Notes: generated from the letters alone by a model not told the origin. Shown: positions 22,827 to 34,345, numbered from the stretch's first letter. The stretch: DNA of 64,000 bases from Lepidostoma basale (GCA_022606425.2 JAHDVF020000890.1:86001-150000), one strand, 5' to 3'. Numbers and translations are program-made.

Positions 22827-23319
22827 CTGTATCATTATCCAGGGCTATAACTTCAGTCACCATTTCGTTCGTATTTGCGTCTTCAGCGATCGCATCGGCA
22901 ATGTACGTGTCCTGGGAGAATTTGGGACTATTGTCGTTGGTGTCGGCAATTTCTATCCTAAACACTTGTTGTCCCATGTTATGTTTTCCGGGAATCAGAG
23001 CGGAGGGAGAGTTATCACTAGCGATGACTTTAACGTTGTAAAAATCCCTCTCTTCCCTGTCGAACTGCACTAGAGTTGTGATGTTTCCCGTAATAGGGTC
23101 GATGGTGAAGAGATCAGGGTGATCGGCTAATTCGTAAGTCACTTGGTTATTTGCTGATGTGCCGTCCAAATCGATTGCTCGCACCTGCATCACAGGCGTT
23201 CCAGGAGGTTCATTCTCAAGCACACTGCCAGTTCTGACTTCGGTAAAAACTGGTATATTATCGTTTACGTCTTCGATTTCGATTTGTACAATGATTTCAG
23301 CGGCCAAATTATATTTATT
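22827..23319 (-). CDS. shg: DE-cadherin exon: end of EC3, EC4, start of EC5
   Basis: The largest exon (493 nt, phase 0 in, 1 out), acceptor ATTTACAG, donor GTAAGA. It starts NKYNLAAEIIVQIEIEDVND, closing EC3. EC4 follows whole: SVLENEPPGTPVMQVRAIDL (LENE and DxD calcium ligands), DPITGNITT, FDREERDFYNVKVIASDNSP (DRE and the A-x-D motif). It closes with EIADTNDNSPKF. EC5 begins with DAIAEDANTNEMV and EVIALDNDT. The EPPGTPVMQVRA block is the strongest single match to DE-cadherin. Confidence 0.97.
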
Positions 23320-23489
23320 CTGTAAATAAAATAAAAAGTTTAAAACTATTCCCAAAAACACTTTTTTTAAATAAGTTAAATAATTAAAAAGTCCATTGTT
23401 TTGGCCGAAACACTATGATACCTTAACATTTTAAACTGTCAACTTAAAGGACTTTGTTTTTTGTATCACAAATGTATTTTATTTTACGC

Positions 23490-23525
23490 GACAGCTGTTT
23501 CATCGACCTATGTTGACATCATCAG
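23490..23525 (-). ncRNA. Hammerhead ribozyme, class C, minus-strand member of a palindromic pair
   Basis: Minus strand: CTGATGA core, a six-base-pair stem II with loop ATAG, GAA, palindromic stem III ACAGCTGT and C at 23490. All core positions are present. It lies on the transcribed strand of the 0.7-kb shg intron between the EC3 exons. Confidence 0.8.
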
Positions 23526-23569
23526 GTGTTACAATAATATATCAAAATTTTCATATATTATTGTAACAC

Positions 23570-23605
23570 CTGATGACGTCAACATAGGTTGATGAAACAG
23601 CTGTC
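23570..23605 (+). ncRNA. Hammerhead ribozyme, class C, plus-strand member of the pair
   Basis: CTGATGA (23570-23576), stem II GTCAAC/GTTGAT (23578-23583 with 23588-23593, loop ATAG), GAA (23594-23596), self-complementary stem III ACAGCTGT (23597-23604), C17 at 23605, GUC triplet. It is an inverted copy of 23490-23525; arms of about 90 bp meet at a 12-bp centre near 23542. Confidence 0.82.
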
Positions 23606-23729
23606 GCGTAAAATAAAGTACAATTGTGATAAAATAAAACAAAGTTCTTTAATCTAACAGTTAAAGTTAAATAATGTTTTTAAATAAGAAAAATAGGTAA
23701 TGTTTTTTAATAAGTACTTTCATTTTTAT

Positions 23730-23790
23730 CTTTATTTCGACAGCGACCGGTTTCGTCAGATCGTCTTTATTTCTAAATACCAGTCTGTCA
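23730..23790 (-). repeat. Class D ribozyme remnant
   Basis: Minus strand: CTGACGAAACCGGTC followed by GCTGTCGAAATAAAGAT. Stem III and the GUC triplet are present, but the stem II hairpin is collapsed onto the core by a deletion. The flank with CATTAGATTTCAGTAAAAT-like sequence recurs in other class D copies. Confidence 0.45.
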
Positions 23791-24043
23791 AAAAAACAAA
23801 GAGGAAGTAATTATTTTTAAAAAAATGTTTTCTTAAAAATTAGCTTCCAGGAAAAGATTTCAGTAAAATCATTAGAAGTTAAATGTTAACTATAGGAATG
23901 AAAACGTCTATTTGAATTAAATATTGATAGCATGGCGATACATGTCATTGCCATAAAATATAATAAAACAGACGTTTTCTTTCGTATTAATTATTCAATA
24001 TGGACTTTTACATCATAGTTCAAGAAACAATAACTTTTAGTAC

Positions 24044-24221
24044 CTGTACTCGCACGGTAAGAGTATAGTCTGTGATCTTTTCGTAATCCAAATGTTTCCC
24101 AAGTTTTATATACGCCGTGTCCACATCGGATTCCATTACAAAAGTGCTCCCCTTATTAGTTTGCTCCGTTTGTCCGGTTACTAGTTCAAATAGCAGCTCT
24201 TTCTCTTCCGGAATATTGGAA
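24044..24221 (-). CDS. shg: DE-cadherin exon: EC3, middle
   Basis: 178 nt, entered one base before a codon and left in phase 0; acceptor TTTTACAG, donor GTACTA (a weaker donor). It reads SNIPEEKELLFELVTGQTEQ, then AYIKLGKHLDYEKITDYTLT and VRVQ. The VTGQTEQTN block and LDYExITDYTLT match the third repeat of Drosophila shg. The split codon with the preceding exon gives Ile (ATLKAI-SNIPEE). Confidence 0.94.
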
Positions 24222-24845
24222 CTGTAAAAGATGGAACAAACACATTCGTTACAGCACTTAATCCAATAATGAATATTGATATAAATTACGTATTTAGTAA
24301 ATGCCGGGGCTTAATATTTTAAATCCGAAGAATGAAGGCCATCGATTATCCATTATTCCACGGGAACATTTATTTTCCTTATTCCGTGAATAAAGCACCA
24401 CCAAATCCACTGCGCCCGTTAGAGAGACGCCGCCAACCATAAATAGCCCGGGGCGATATCGCGTTTGTTTGTTAAAAAAAACATAGGCAATATTGTGTTT
24501 GTTGTCTTATATAGCCGGCTACGGATAAATAGGGTACCATTAGGCAAACGGGAGCCTATTTAAAACCTCTACTCGGCTGGCTCGGCTCAAATCTTAATAG
24601 CGCATTACTTTATCCGGCAAACTGTGTTATGAGAATGCAAAACATTTTGAATGAAGACATTTTGCAGCGAGAAACAGCGGGAAATAGGGAGAATCAGCTC
24701 AAATATCAGACGAAATTGAAGTTCATTTGGATTGCTGTATTTTTTTATTAAATTACGAAAAATGTATCCGTTTAAGGGACGTCGAACAAAAGAGGCAGGA
24801 CAATACTTATTCTGAAGAAAAATAAAAGAAAACAAAATATTACAC
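24222..24845. other. shg intron with a GC-richer unique block
   Basis: 24300-24600 is not repeated elsewhere in the window and is richer in G+C than the rest. No exon signal. Possible conserved regulatory DNA, unproven. Confidence 0.3.
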
Positions 24846-24849
24846 AAGG

Positions 24850-25075
24850 ATTAATTTTTATCTCAATAGAGACGAAGATGCAAACTAGAAACTGAATACG
24901 GTGATCGAGGTGTTTACAGGACTTATGACCTGTCATTGGTTGGGTTAAGCGCACGCTTTATGTAATTACAACATTCCCCATTCCACCTTTCTTGTGACCA
25001 CCTTGTCTGACAATTTTTTGGAAGTTGTATATATATGTTAATATCCAACACCACAATTCTCATTACACAAAGTAT
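24850..25075 (-). mobile_element. Retroposon family R3, copy 1 (5'-truncated)
   Basis: Shares GACAGGTCATAAGTCCTGT, TGCGCTTAACCCAACCAATG and a common end ATCTCAATAGAGACGAAGAT (minus strand reads towards ATTGAGATA) with copies at 41278-41600, 42400-42720 and 61128-61265. One end is constant and the other varies, as expected for 5' truncation of a LINE or SINE. Confidence 0.7.
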
Positions 25076-25099
25076 TACACATTTTGGTAATAAGAAAAA

Positions 25100-25385
25100 A
25101 AACATTTAAGTATCCTAAGAACCATCTGAGATGGTACGGCCTATGCGGCGGCTAGCAGACCATATTACAAGAAAAGTGTTGGAAACAGTCCAACGACCAC
25201 TGAGGACGTGGTAGGTTCAAGTTGGCGTAGATATGACTTATTCCAAGTAGTCTTGATAGATATCGGATCCCACCAGACGCTACCCAGGACAGACAGTATG
25301 CTATACGAGAACAGCGGACCCCAAGTAAATAGGACAAGGCTAGAAAGAAGAGAAGATTTGACTATCACAAAGCTTGGTAATTTTT
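25100..25385 (+). mobile_element. LINE C-terminal remnant
   Basis: The plus strand reads PKNHLRWYGLCGG, then RPLRTWVGSSWRR after a frame change, resembling the LRWYGHVRRM ... RPKLRW tail of a LINE ORF2. Several stops. Its family match to other pieces is not clear. Confidence 0.4.
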
Positions 25386-26195
25386 ATGACGCTGTAACAA
25401 AAATTGTAATTTGAAAGTAAGTTCACAAAAAGCAAAAAAAAAATTATTTATGAACCGGCAAAAGAACAAAAGTATTGAACAAAATACCAGAGAACTAAAA
25501 TAAGATATCGAGAAAGGTTGTAAAGAAATTGATATGAAGTCGCTCGGGTCTTTGCTCTCAATCGCGATAGGGCGGTCAGTGATTCCTGAACAATAACATA
25601 TCGTTGCCGGGTCTTGCCGACATTATACTCGAGCGGTGCGTTAGAGTAGGCACATGAAAAACAAACGATACTCGTATTAGAGAAGCACATTTAATTTAAA
25701 TGTCATATTGATAACGAAGAATTTTTAGCAATTCAACATCGAAAAACGGCCCTACTGTACAATTTTGAATTAACTTTGGTGTTGGGTCCAAATCCCTAGC
25801 CCTTTTGTAACCCAATATCGGATTACTGTTTAGAAATAAGCTTCGAGTGGATTTATTGAAAATGTGGGTATTTCAAAAAGAACAATATGGAAAATGGACG
25901 AATATTGTGGAAAATTAAACGACGGGATTCAACCGCGTGTCGTTGGATTAATCAATAAATAACTATAAGTTTATTTTTATTTTCGTGTCTGATAGAAATC
26001 ATGGTATAGCGATGAATCGGTGACGATGAACTGGTGGTGATGAACTAGTGGCGAAGAATTGTTGGCGAAGAATTGGTGGCGAATAATTGGTGGGGAAGAA
26101 TTTAGCGGCGAAGAATTGGCGATAAAAATTCTGAAGCGAAAAATTGACTAGAATACTTAATAATATTAAAATTTATCAAATATAAATAAACTTAC
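25386..26195. repeat. shg intron with 15-bp minisatellite at 26008-26150
   Basis: GAAGAATTGGTGGCG-like units follow each other about nine times with changes (GATGAACTGGTGGTGATGAA at the left, GAAGAATTGGCGATAAAAAT at the right). The rest is AT-rich with no feature. Confidence 0.75.
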
Positions 26196-26398
26196 ATTGC
26201 TTTCAGGGTTGCGATGTTCAGGTTGAAGTCAGAGAGGTTCTCCTTGAGGCTGATGCGTGTAGGGGGCGGAACAGTAAATGAAGGACGCTTCTTATTGGAT
26301 TCTACCACTTGAATATCTAGAGCTATTGAGCTGGTCTGCACTGGATCACCCATATCTCTGACATGAGCACTCAATTTAAACTTGTAACCGGGTGGTTT
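26196..26398 (-). CDS. shg: DE-cadherin exon: end of EC2, start of EC3
   Basis: 203 nt, phase 0 in and two bases over at the exit; acceptor TTTAAACAG, donor GTAAGT. It starts KPPGYKFKLSAHVRDMGDPV, continues SSIALDIQVVESNKKRPSF (an EC2 linker in which the usual DxNDN is replaced by VVESNKK, as in the fly protein's VVESSIK) and ends RISLKENLSDFNLNIATLKA. The loss of a standard calcium motif between EC2 and EC3 appears to be a family trait, not decay. Confidence 0.94.
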
Positions 26399-28085
26399 CT
26401 GTTTAAAAAAAGAACAATCATTAGAACACACGTTACCTATTTGAATATTATAATTGTGTAGAGTAAATATTTGAGAGAATATTTTCTCTGTTCTCTTTTC
26501 CGCGAAAATATTATGAACATAACCTCAATGTTACAATAATTTGTGTGTTGTTTATTCATCCTTACGTTATTTTACGAGTTACTGATTGTTTGTATGTAAA
26601 TATGTAACAATAAATATTGATAAAACACGGGGCACTATATTGTAAATGTATCAAATAATTAAGAAATACTCGTAAATAAAAACGTATATATGAAGGTGAA
26701 GCTTCAGATTGTGAGTACTCGATTAAATAATTAAAAGTGACAATTTAACCTCAAAAGATAGGAATATCCTCGTTAACAACTCAAAAAGTACCCCCAAGGT
26801 TGGCAAACATTCCCCTAACATTACATAATCCAATTGATATTCACGGGGATAATTTAAAATAAATTGGAACAACCGAGTGAGGATGTTTTGGTAATAGTTA
26901 CGTCATAAAATTAATCGCTTTTTAAAATAAGAATGTCTCCTTAAAAATCATATTATTAATAATAATAAAATATAAAACATTTTTTAAAGTTCTTAAGGCT
27001 AGATTTTCTTTTGTTTTTTTTATCCCTGACTTTTTTAATATACCCGTATGTTAGCCAGAATAATCACACAACTCATTTAATACAATCTGTCCTTGTTATT
27101 CTCTTACTTCGATGATCATAATGACAAAGGTATGGAGGATATCAAAACCAGTAAACATATTAAATGTTCAAACAAAAATGGAAATATTATATTACAAAAC
27201 ATGTTTCGGAGAGCAGACGCCCTTCTTCAGTGCAGAATTTTTAAATATTAAATAAATTATTCGAATATGAATGTACAACCTGTATTGATGGCAAATATTG
27301 AAGAAATAATAAAGTTTTTAAATAATACAACATAGCGCTGAATCAATTTTATCAAAAAAATGCACAATCAATTTACTACATTAATATATTATACATCTGT
27401 TGAGTCCAGCAACAATATTTAACTTACTACTGTTTTAGAATCGAACAACGGACTCCAATAAAAACAAGATTTATGTACCACCTTACCATAAACGAGTCAT
27501 AATTTATGAAGCCATTTCATATTTCATACATTATATTTTAAGGGGTTGTTTTCCATGAATACATGAGTCTGTGTATTGATTTTGTGGGATTTAACCCTTT
27601 TTATGCCACTTTAAAATACTCAATTAATATGGGTAGTAAAATTGGACGAAAATCATAAGATAGAACTTTATTTAAGCTCATTTCATTGCAGTGAAATCAA
27701 TGGACGCGCATTACTATATTTAGAAAAGAAGTATAATTAAGATTTCATTGAAAACCTTTTTTTATTTATCAATTTTTATAATTGTATGTTTTTTAATACG
27801 CTTAGTAATTATATTTTACTGTTTTTCATCGGACGGAATAACAATTAATTGTTTATTGATCTCGTGTTTTTTTTTTAATTTTGTGGGAATGATATGCTTT
27901 GGTTTTCAAAGGTATTATCAAATGTATATAACATTAACATTTGATAATGCTTAAGTAAGGCAAAACATGTCATTCACACAAAATGTAATGAATTTCCAGT
28001 AAACAGACGTTTTCATTCACAATATTGAATATATTACGCTATTTAAAACGCGATACTCAATTTATTTATTATTATTATTTAAATG
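26399..28085. other. shg intron, AT-rich, with class A debris
   Basis: At 27930-28030 a class A ribozyme-like stretch (TTGATAATGC, then AAAACATGTCATTC, then AAACAGACGTTTTC) is seen on the plus strand. Otherwise nothing beyond the class B motif listed separately. Confidence 0.45.
27198..27230 (-). ncRNA. Hammerhead ribozyme, class B, shg intron
   Basis: Minus strand: CTGAAGA, a weak stem II (GGG...TCC), GAA, stem III ACATGT, then T. The core is intact. It is on the transcribed strand of the 4.4-kb intron between EC2 exons. Confidence 0.5.
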
Positions 28086-28089
28086 ACTT

Positions 28090-28385
28090 TTACTTTAAGG
28101 GCGCTGTTTTGTAAAATCAATTACTCCAAGGGGGCACTAGGAAATGACTGACCGAACAGTGCAGTCTTTAGAAGTTTCTTAAATTTAACGTCACTGTCCT
28201 CATACTGATACTAACATAAGCCAACGGACCCACAACGCTGAAAGCACGATCATAGAAACTTGCTGCATTGGCTCTGACTGGAAATGTTGTTGTTTACACT
28301 TGTTTCTACTAATCGGAGTGAACGTTGCCTGTCATTGCAAGAGTTAAAGAGATAGTTGTATAAATAGTTAATTAAAAGTTGTACA
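28090..28385 (-). mobile_element. LINE ORF2 extreme C-terminal remnant
   Basis: The minus strand contains FPVRANAASFYDRAFSVVGP then IS and RTVTLNLRNF. The SFYDRAFSVVGPLA core resembles the terminal block of CR1/Jockey-type ORF2. Decayed. Confidence 0.4.
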
Positions 28386-28989
28386 TCGATTTCTAGATCG
28401 CAATTATTTCAAACGTTTGTTCTCCGAAACTGATATTGACTTGAAAATATATATTTTTTAAAACAACCGTTATACATCAGTCGCTAGAAGTTTTGGACTT
28501 TTCGATACACTCAAGACATGTTTCGCTGTAGGTGTGTTTTAACTAGGTTTTAGAACGTCTATGCATTATTTTCTTAACGACTAAAATTCGATTGTTAACT
28601 TTCTGCGTGTCCAAAGTATAGTAGCTTTCCTCACACGAATGCGAGATAACATAACAATTAGAGAAATGTAAGCGTTCTATGTGCCTATCGGTACAATGGA
28701 ATCTCAACAGGCGCAATTCGCAGAAACAAAGTTTTCATTATCAAAACTAATTCTACGTGGGAAGCTCTTGAAGTGGAATAACTTTCCCATCAATTGAATT
28801 GGGAATTTTATTCCCACATCAAACGGAATGAGTTTATCCCGCCATGTTATTACTATTATTTCCAAGGCAAAAATAAAAATGACTTTTATTGTTTGAAACG
28901 ATTTAACAATAATAACAGAATTCTAGAATAAACAGTAAAATATGATTTTATTAAATATACTCGTACAACTATAATACTATATTCAATAA

Positions 28990-29790
28990 AATCATATTTT
29001 ACTTGCAGACAACGAGCATGAACTACAAGTCCTGGTGAATAGTATGTATGAGGTATGCATGCGAAATGATCTGATGATGAATGTGAATAAGTCCAAAGTA
29101 ATGATTTTTGAAAAAGAAGAAATCATGACAGTCTGCAACATAAGCGTGAATGGTGAAAATTTGGAGCAAGTACATGAGTTCGTGTGTTTGGGTTGTATGT
29201 TTACAAAATATGAGCGAGTGGAGAGGGATATTGAAAGAAGGGTTGGAGCAGACAACAAAAGTGAATGGTGGATTTAAAGTTGTCATCGCAAACAAAAAAC
29301 GTATCCAAAAAAGCTAAAATGGCAGTGTACAATGGTGTTCCCTTATGTATGGAAGCGAAGCATGGAACTGGCAAAAGAAGGATGGAAATAGAAGAAATGC
29401 AGAAGAAATGAGATCTCTTTAGACGAATGTGGTGATACTCTGCGTATGATAGAGTTTCGAATGAAAATATAAGCAGTGAATGCGGTGCGAATGATGGTGT
29501 TATGAACAAAATAATTAAAGGATCATTAAGATGGTTTGGACACATGGAAAGAATGAATGCAAACATAATGGTAACAAAATTATATGTTAACAATGTAAAT
29601 GAAACTAGAGGAATACCGAGGAAAACGTGGCAGATCAAATAAATCAAATATTGAATGTCGGCCGCGTGAAATGCCGGAAAAATCGACGTGCATGCATGAC
29701 ACAATGTACGAATGTTGAAGAACCGAGAGAAGTATTTCAGGAAATAAGAGTGAGGCAGTTCATTTTTTCTGCATGATGGTTAGTTAGTTA
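28990..29790 (+). mobile_element. RTE fragment from the RT thumb to the 3' end, decayed
   Basis: An 80-codon open stretch (29035-29277) reads SMYEVCMRNDLMMNVNKSKV then EKEEIMTVCNISVNGENLEQ. It continues with several frameshifts through YGSEAWNWQKKDG and RWFGHMERMN to a short GGTTAGTTAGTTA tail near 29790. It starts just after the YADD box. Confidence 0.85.
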
Positions 29791-29973
29791 TAGAAATGAA
29801 ATTAGTTAGGTATAGAAATCTAATATTTATTTAGTCTATATTTGCCATCACTTTGAGTTGTGGATTTACATTTCCATAACTTATTGAAAACATTGTATAT
29901 ATTTTCACTCGTCATTTAGTATATAAGTAATGGCTGTCTTCCATTTGACTGATTATATTCATTTATTCATACA

Positions 29974-30007
29974 CTGAAGAAGGGAAGTCTGTGTTCTGAA
30001 ACATGTT
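29974..30007 (+). ncRNA. Hammerhead ribozyme, class B
   Basis: CTGAAGA (29974-29980), a four-pair stem II (29981-29984 with 29994-29997, two G-U pairs), GAA (29998-30000), stem III ACATGT (30001-30006), T at 30007. Confidence 0.5.
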
Positions 30008-30419
30008 TGTGAAATGTGCAAAAAAGTTTTGTGAAAATACAATGTTTTCAAAAACGTCTGTTTTTTAGACAACAGAGTAGTTACTATAATAGCTCTGTTT
30101 CTTTTTTGTATCTATTATAAATAATTAATTAGAGTAATGATAAAAAGTGAAATTGTGAAAATTGGTAGTCAAAATTGATATATGATAAGAAAATCATTTG
30201 GAAAAAACGAAAAAATTTGGAAGTATTAGCGTAAATTAATTGTTTTTATTTCATTTCTCGGTTAAAATAACCAACGACATAAAATTTACCACATAATATA
30301 AGTATTTCCTCATTCGATAATCGTTAAATGGCATCTAAATCCAAGGATTACATAACTTTTTTTTAATTTAGGAAATATCATGGAAACACGACTTATTTTC
30401 TATTTTGCGATCTTGGGAA

Positions 30420-30500
30420 AATCCGTGTAGTTCATCTTTCTGGACCGACGCTTAGGCTATCGTTTCCGTCTCCATCTTCAGGGTGGTTATCATGTCAAAT
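30420..30500 (-). repeat. Class F ribozyme remnant
   Basis: Minus strand: CTGAAGATGGAGACGGAAAC then AAGCGTCGGTCC. The core's first half and the GUC are present, while the stem II loop and GAA are disrupted. Confidence 0.45.
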
Positions 30501-30750
30501 TTAACTACCATTTTTTACAGCGTCATTTCTAATATATTCAATTACTATAATTATTTGTTTAAAATAACAAATTTGTGCCAACCCTGCCTCACAGAAAAAA
30601 CTGTTTTTTAATGAACAGCTAAAATAAGACTTTATTTATGAAACAAGAGATAAAAACGTATTAAAATTATATTGTACCTTTATTTAAAAATATCTTAAAT
30701 ATATTTTTTTATTGCAACAAACCAAAAATATTAAAAAAAAGTTTACTCAC

Positions 30751-30936
30751 GTCTATGGTTTTGTTGAGGAATATAACTCCAGTATCTGGCGATATGTGGA
30801 AATAAGTATGGTCCGGTGAAGTGGTGTCTAAACTATAACGCACTATGGAGTTATTCCCGTCATCTATATCGGTGGCCGATATCCTCATCACCTCCCTCCC
30901 ACTCATCAGATCCTGAGGGACCGACTCTAAATAGGA
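30751..30936 (-). CDS. shg: DE-cadherin exon: EC2
   Basis: 186 nt, 62 codons, phase 0 at both ends; acceptor TTTTTTCAG, donor GTGAGT. It begins SYLESVPQDLMSGREVMRIS and has ATDIDDGNNSIVRYSL with DxD ligands, then FHISPDTGVIFLNKTID. The DIDDGNNS block corresponds to DFDDGNNS in the fly protein. Confidence 0.95.
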
Positions 30937-31269
30937 CTGAAAAAAAACATGACGTTAAAAATGCAAAATGAGTACAAATGCAAGAAACATCGAAAATAGT
31001 ATTATATAATTTTGTGATCACAAAATAAAAATTACGCAGCACATAATTGTAATCATGTTTTGAGTACAGATGATTTGAAAACAACAAAAATACAGTATTT
31101 CCAAACGACCGATTTTTTTTTTTAACTTTCCACGCATATGTTCAGTTATATTATCTGATATTCTCTCATATGGCGTTTACATAATGTTTGAACTCATTGT
31201 GTTTACTTATTTATAATGTAAAATTTCAAACCAATATATATTTATTACCTATATATTTAGATAAATTCC

Positions 31270-31375
31270 AATTAATTTTATGGTTTCGACCAGTTTTGGG
31301 AGCTCGCTACCATCATTTGGTCGACAAGATCAGTATGCTGCCGAAACCGGTTAAAGCTAAAATGATTTTTGATGT
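31270..31375. repeat. Class E ribozyme-like inverted pair, decayed
   Basis: GGTTTCGACCAGTTTTGGGA at the left and CTGCCGAAACCGGTTAAAGC at the right are inverted versions of one element. Both cores are changed (CAAATGA and AGATCAGTA in place of CUGANGA). Confidence 0.5.
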
Positions 31376-32729
31376 AATATAAAAATATTTTTTAAATTTC
31401 TTCCAATCATTACCACATTTCATTAATGTGGTTTTAAACGTAGGCAGAAATTTTATCAAATAAAACGGTCCCAAAATAAAATGTTATTACTACACAAAAA
31501 ATAATTCATAAAAAGAACGTTGCTCATAACAAACGTTGCTCGTATTAATTTTATTATGCGATCACAAATTCAACTATCAAATAAAATCACACCAACCACA
31601 ACATCTATTATATTTCGTGAGGATGCTTTTAAAATTGCAGTTTCTAATACAAAAACATAATAAACCGAATAAAAATGTGTATAAACGATAACGAAATTGA
31701 ATAAAATATAACATTAAAAAAAACTGTGAAGGATTTTTTTGAATCATGCAATCGTCACTAAAACAAAAAAAAAACAACAAATCAAAATATTCAATTTTCT
31801 TTTCGACCAACCTTCCAAATGCCCCCACGAAAGACCTGGTTGATAATTGCAAAATATAAATAAAGCTACTTTTATGTGTAATAAGAAAAAAACAATATTT
31901 AACATTTAAATATTAAAAACAGAAGCAAATCGCCCAATAAAAATATATATATTATCTAACGGAATTTCATAGAAAATAATTTAATGATGCGAGTTCAAAT
32001 AATTATTAGAATTTCTTAAGTTTTAATTTTAATGTATGAAGACATTATAAGTTAAACTCACCAAGTACATTATATTATTTATAAATAAACAAATTAATTA
32101 GACAATCAATTGAGTTCTTGTACCTAGCACCATCCAGAAGTTAGCAGAATAGTTTATATTGTAACTTTCAAAGTGATAATCTATATCCAAAATACCCCTG
32201 GATAAACCTTTCAGTAATATACGTATAAGGAGTATTTGATCCAATTACTCCTGTTACGTTTGTTGAATAATTTAAACTGATTAAATAAATACTTAGAAAT
32301 TCCACAAATCAGAGTTTTTCACTATTAAATCGGCTTATATTTCAATTTGTTTTCGTCTTCGTTCACGTATAATCATGTCCATGTACGATCTTCACAATAT
32401 AGCAAGTTTTTATACTATGTAAATATAGTATCGTTAAATTATTTAAAATTTAGTTTTTTTCTGATGAAGTTAAGTACCTACCCATATATATTATGATTTT
32501 GAAAGCGTATTACTAACTAAGAACATTAGTTATTAAAAACATAATTATTATAATAATCACATGAATAACGCAATGAATTAGAAAGAAGTAAAACTATTGT
32601 ATTTAGAATTTGAAACGAAGAGATTATGAATCTTACTAAAAAAAATTAAATTGAAAATGTTCCATTATACGAATGAACTGGGAAGCTCAAAAGAAATATA
32701 CAGTTTATAAAATTGATTCAATAACTTAC
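31376..32729. other. shg intron, AT-rich, no feature
   Basis: No repeat shared with the rest of the window was noticed. Confidence 0.4.
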
Positions 32730-32879
32730 CACTTTGTCGAAAACCGGGGGATTATCGTTTATATCTTCAATAACCACCTTTATTGTACAAACGTCGTCCA
32801 ATTGTGGCTGACCATTGTCGCTTGCTCGTACTGTGAAGTAAGCTTCCTTTTCTCTGGCCGGCTCATCTCTGTCGAAACG
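32730..32879 (-). CDS. shg: DE-cadherin exon: end of EC1
   Basis: 150 nt, 50 codons, phase 0/0; acceptor ATTGTGCAG, donor GTAAGT. It reads RFDRDEPAREKEAYFTVRAS (FDRDEP, the DRE-type calcium motif), DNGQPQLDDVCTIKV and ends IEDINDNPPVFDKV. The DDVCT...IEDINDN stretch matches fly EC1 closely, including the Cys. Confidence 0.96.
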
Positions 32880-33004
32880 CTGCACAATAAAAAAAATGCA
32901 ATTTAGAATAACATAATATATAAAAACATTTTTCATTCATTTTAATTAGTCTATATAAATAAATTCGGGAGAAAAATAAAATCAGAATAGAAAACTTTCG
33001 AAAA

Positions 33005-33470
33005 TAGATCAGTCTCCCCGTAGTTGTAGGCAGAAAAAATGGACTGCCACAGTTTTATTTCCTGACATATTTCTCCCGCTTCCTCAACATTTATACTCGT
33101 ACATGGTTTCAAGCACGCGCGTCGATTTCTCTGACTCCAATTTTTGATTTATTTTATCGTGCCACGTTTTCCTCGATCTTCCTCTATTTCTTGTTCCATT
33201 TACAACATTAACATATACCATTTTTGCCATTCTTCTTCATTTATTCTTTCCATGTGTCCAAACTATCTAAATGATCCTTTAATTTTTATTTTCATAACAC
33301 CATTCGCACCGCATTCACTTCTTATATTTTTATTCGACACTAAATCATACACACATTCAAGAGATCTTTTTTCTACTGCATTTATTCTTTCATCCTTTTT
33401 TGCCAGCTCCATGCTTCGCTTCCATACATAAGGGTCGGTACAAGAACACCATTGTGTACTGCCATTTTTT
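33005..33470 (-). mobile_element. RTE C-terminal fragment, decayed, 5'-truncated
   Basis: Read minus, from MAVHNGVLVPTLMYGSEAW near 33465 to the SAYNYGET-like end near 33010. It has several frameshifts and no long open frame. Belongs to the (GTTA)n subfamily by its SRINAVEK...RSECG block. Confidence 0.8.
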
Positions 33471-33549
33471 TATAGACTCTTTATTATATGCGATAATTAA
33501 GTATTTGTAAAAACGTATTAAAATGATTTTGAAATAAAAAGTCCAAAAC

Positions 33550-33990
33550 TAAAACTAACTCACCATCACGCCGTCTCCCCGGAGGGGTAGGCAGAAAGAA
33601 TGGAACGCCACACTGTTCTGTTCTGACATACTTCTCTCGCTTCCTCTACATTCATACATCTTGTCATGCACGCACGTCGATTTCTCCGACTCCTCACGTG
33701 ACCGACATTCAATATTTGATTGATTTGATCGTGCCACGTTTTCCTCGGCCTTCCTCTATTTCTAGCTCCGTTCACGCCGTTTACATATACCTTCTTTACC
33801 ATTCTGTCTTCACTCATTCTTTCCATGTGTCCAAACCATCGTAATGACCCTTTCCTTATTTTGTTCATAACACTTTCATTCGCACCACATTCACTTCTTA
33901 TACTTGCATTTGTCACTCTATCATATACATATTTGTCACACATTCGTCTTAGAGATCTCATTTCTACTGCATTTATTCTACTTTCATGCC
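33550..33990 (-). mobile_element. RTE C-terminal fragment with open frame, 3' half of a chimera
   Basis: Minus frame open from 34012 to 33566: RPRKTWHESRINAVEMRSLR, then VYDRVTNASIRSECGANESV, RNRGRPRKTWHDQINQILNV and ILSAYPSGETA. The first nine codons derive from the neighbouring piece (33990-34345), so the frame crosses the junction. Confidence 0.9.
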
Positions 33991-34345
33991 ATGTTTTCCT
34001 CGGTCGTGCCATGTTTTCCTCGGTCGTCCTCGGCTTCTTTTCCCACTCACGCTGCTTGTGTACAACTTTTTAACCATTCTACTCTCATCCGTCCGTTCCA
34101 TATGTCCAAACCATCTCAGGGATCCTTTTTTAATTTTATTCATGATGCAGTCATCTGCCTTACATTTCTTTCTTATTTCATCGTTTGGTATTCTATCATA
34201 CAACTTTTTCCCGCACATTCTTCTTAGTGATCTCATTTCTACGGCGTTTATCCTGCTTTCATCCTTCTTTTGCCAGTTCCGTGCTTTACTTCCATACATA
34301 AGGGTCGGCACAAGAACACCATTGTGCACTGCCATCTAGGCTTTT
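33990..34345 (-). mobile_element. RTE fragment of a second subfamily, 5' half of a chimera
   Basis: Minus frame 34335-33973: AVHNGVLVPTLMYGSKARNW, KKLYDRIPNDEIRKKCKADD, KRSRGRPRKTWHD. It stops in the RPRKTWH codons and has no 3' tail of its own. A partial duplication of the CGAGGAAAACATGGC block marks the junction near 33985-34015. Confidence 0.9.

Noticed and set aside
23490..23605. CRISPR-like or simple DNA palindrome explanation for the class C pair
   Set aside because: There are no regularly spaced repeats, and a plain palindrome does not predict the ordered core, the stem II covariation with 53780 and the GUC triplet.
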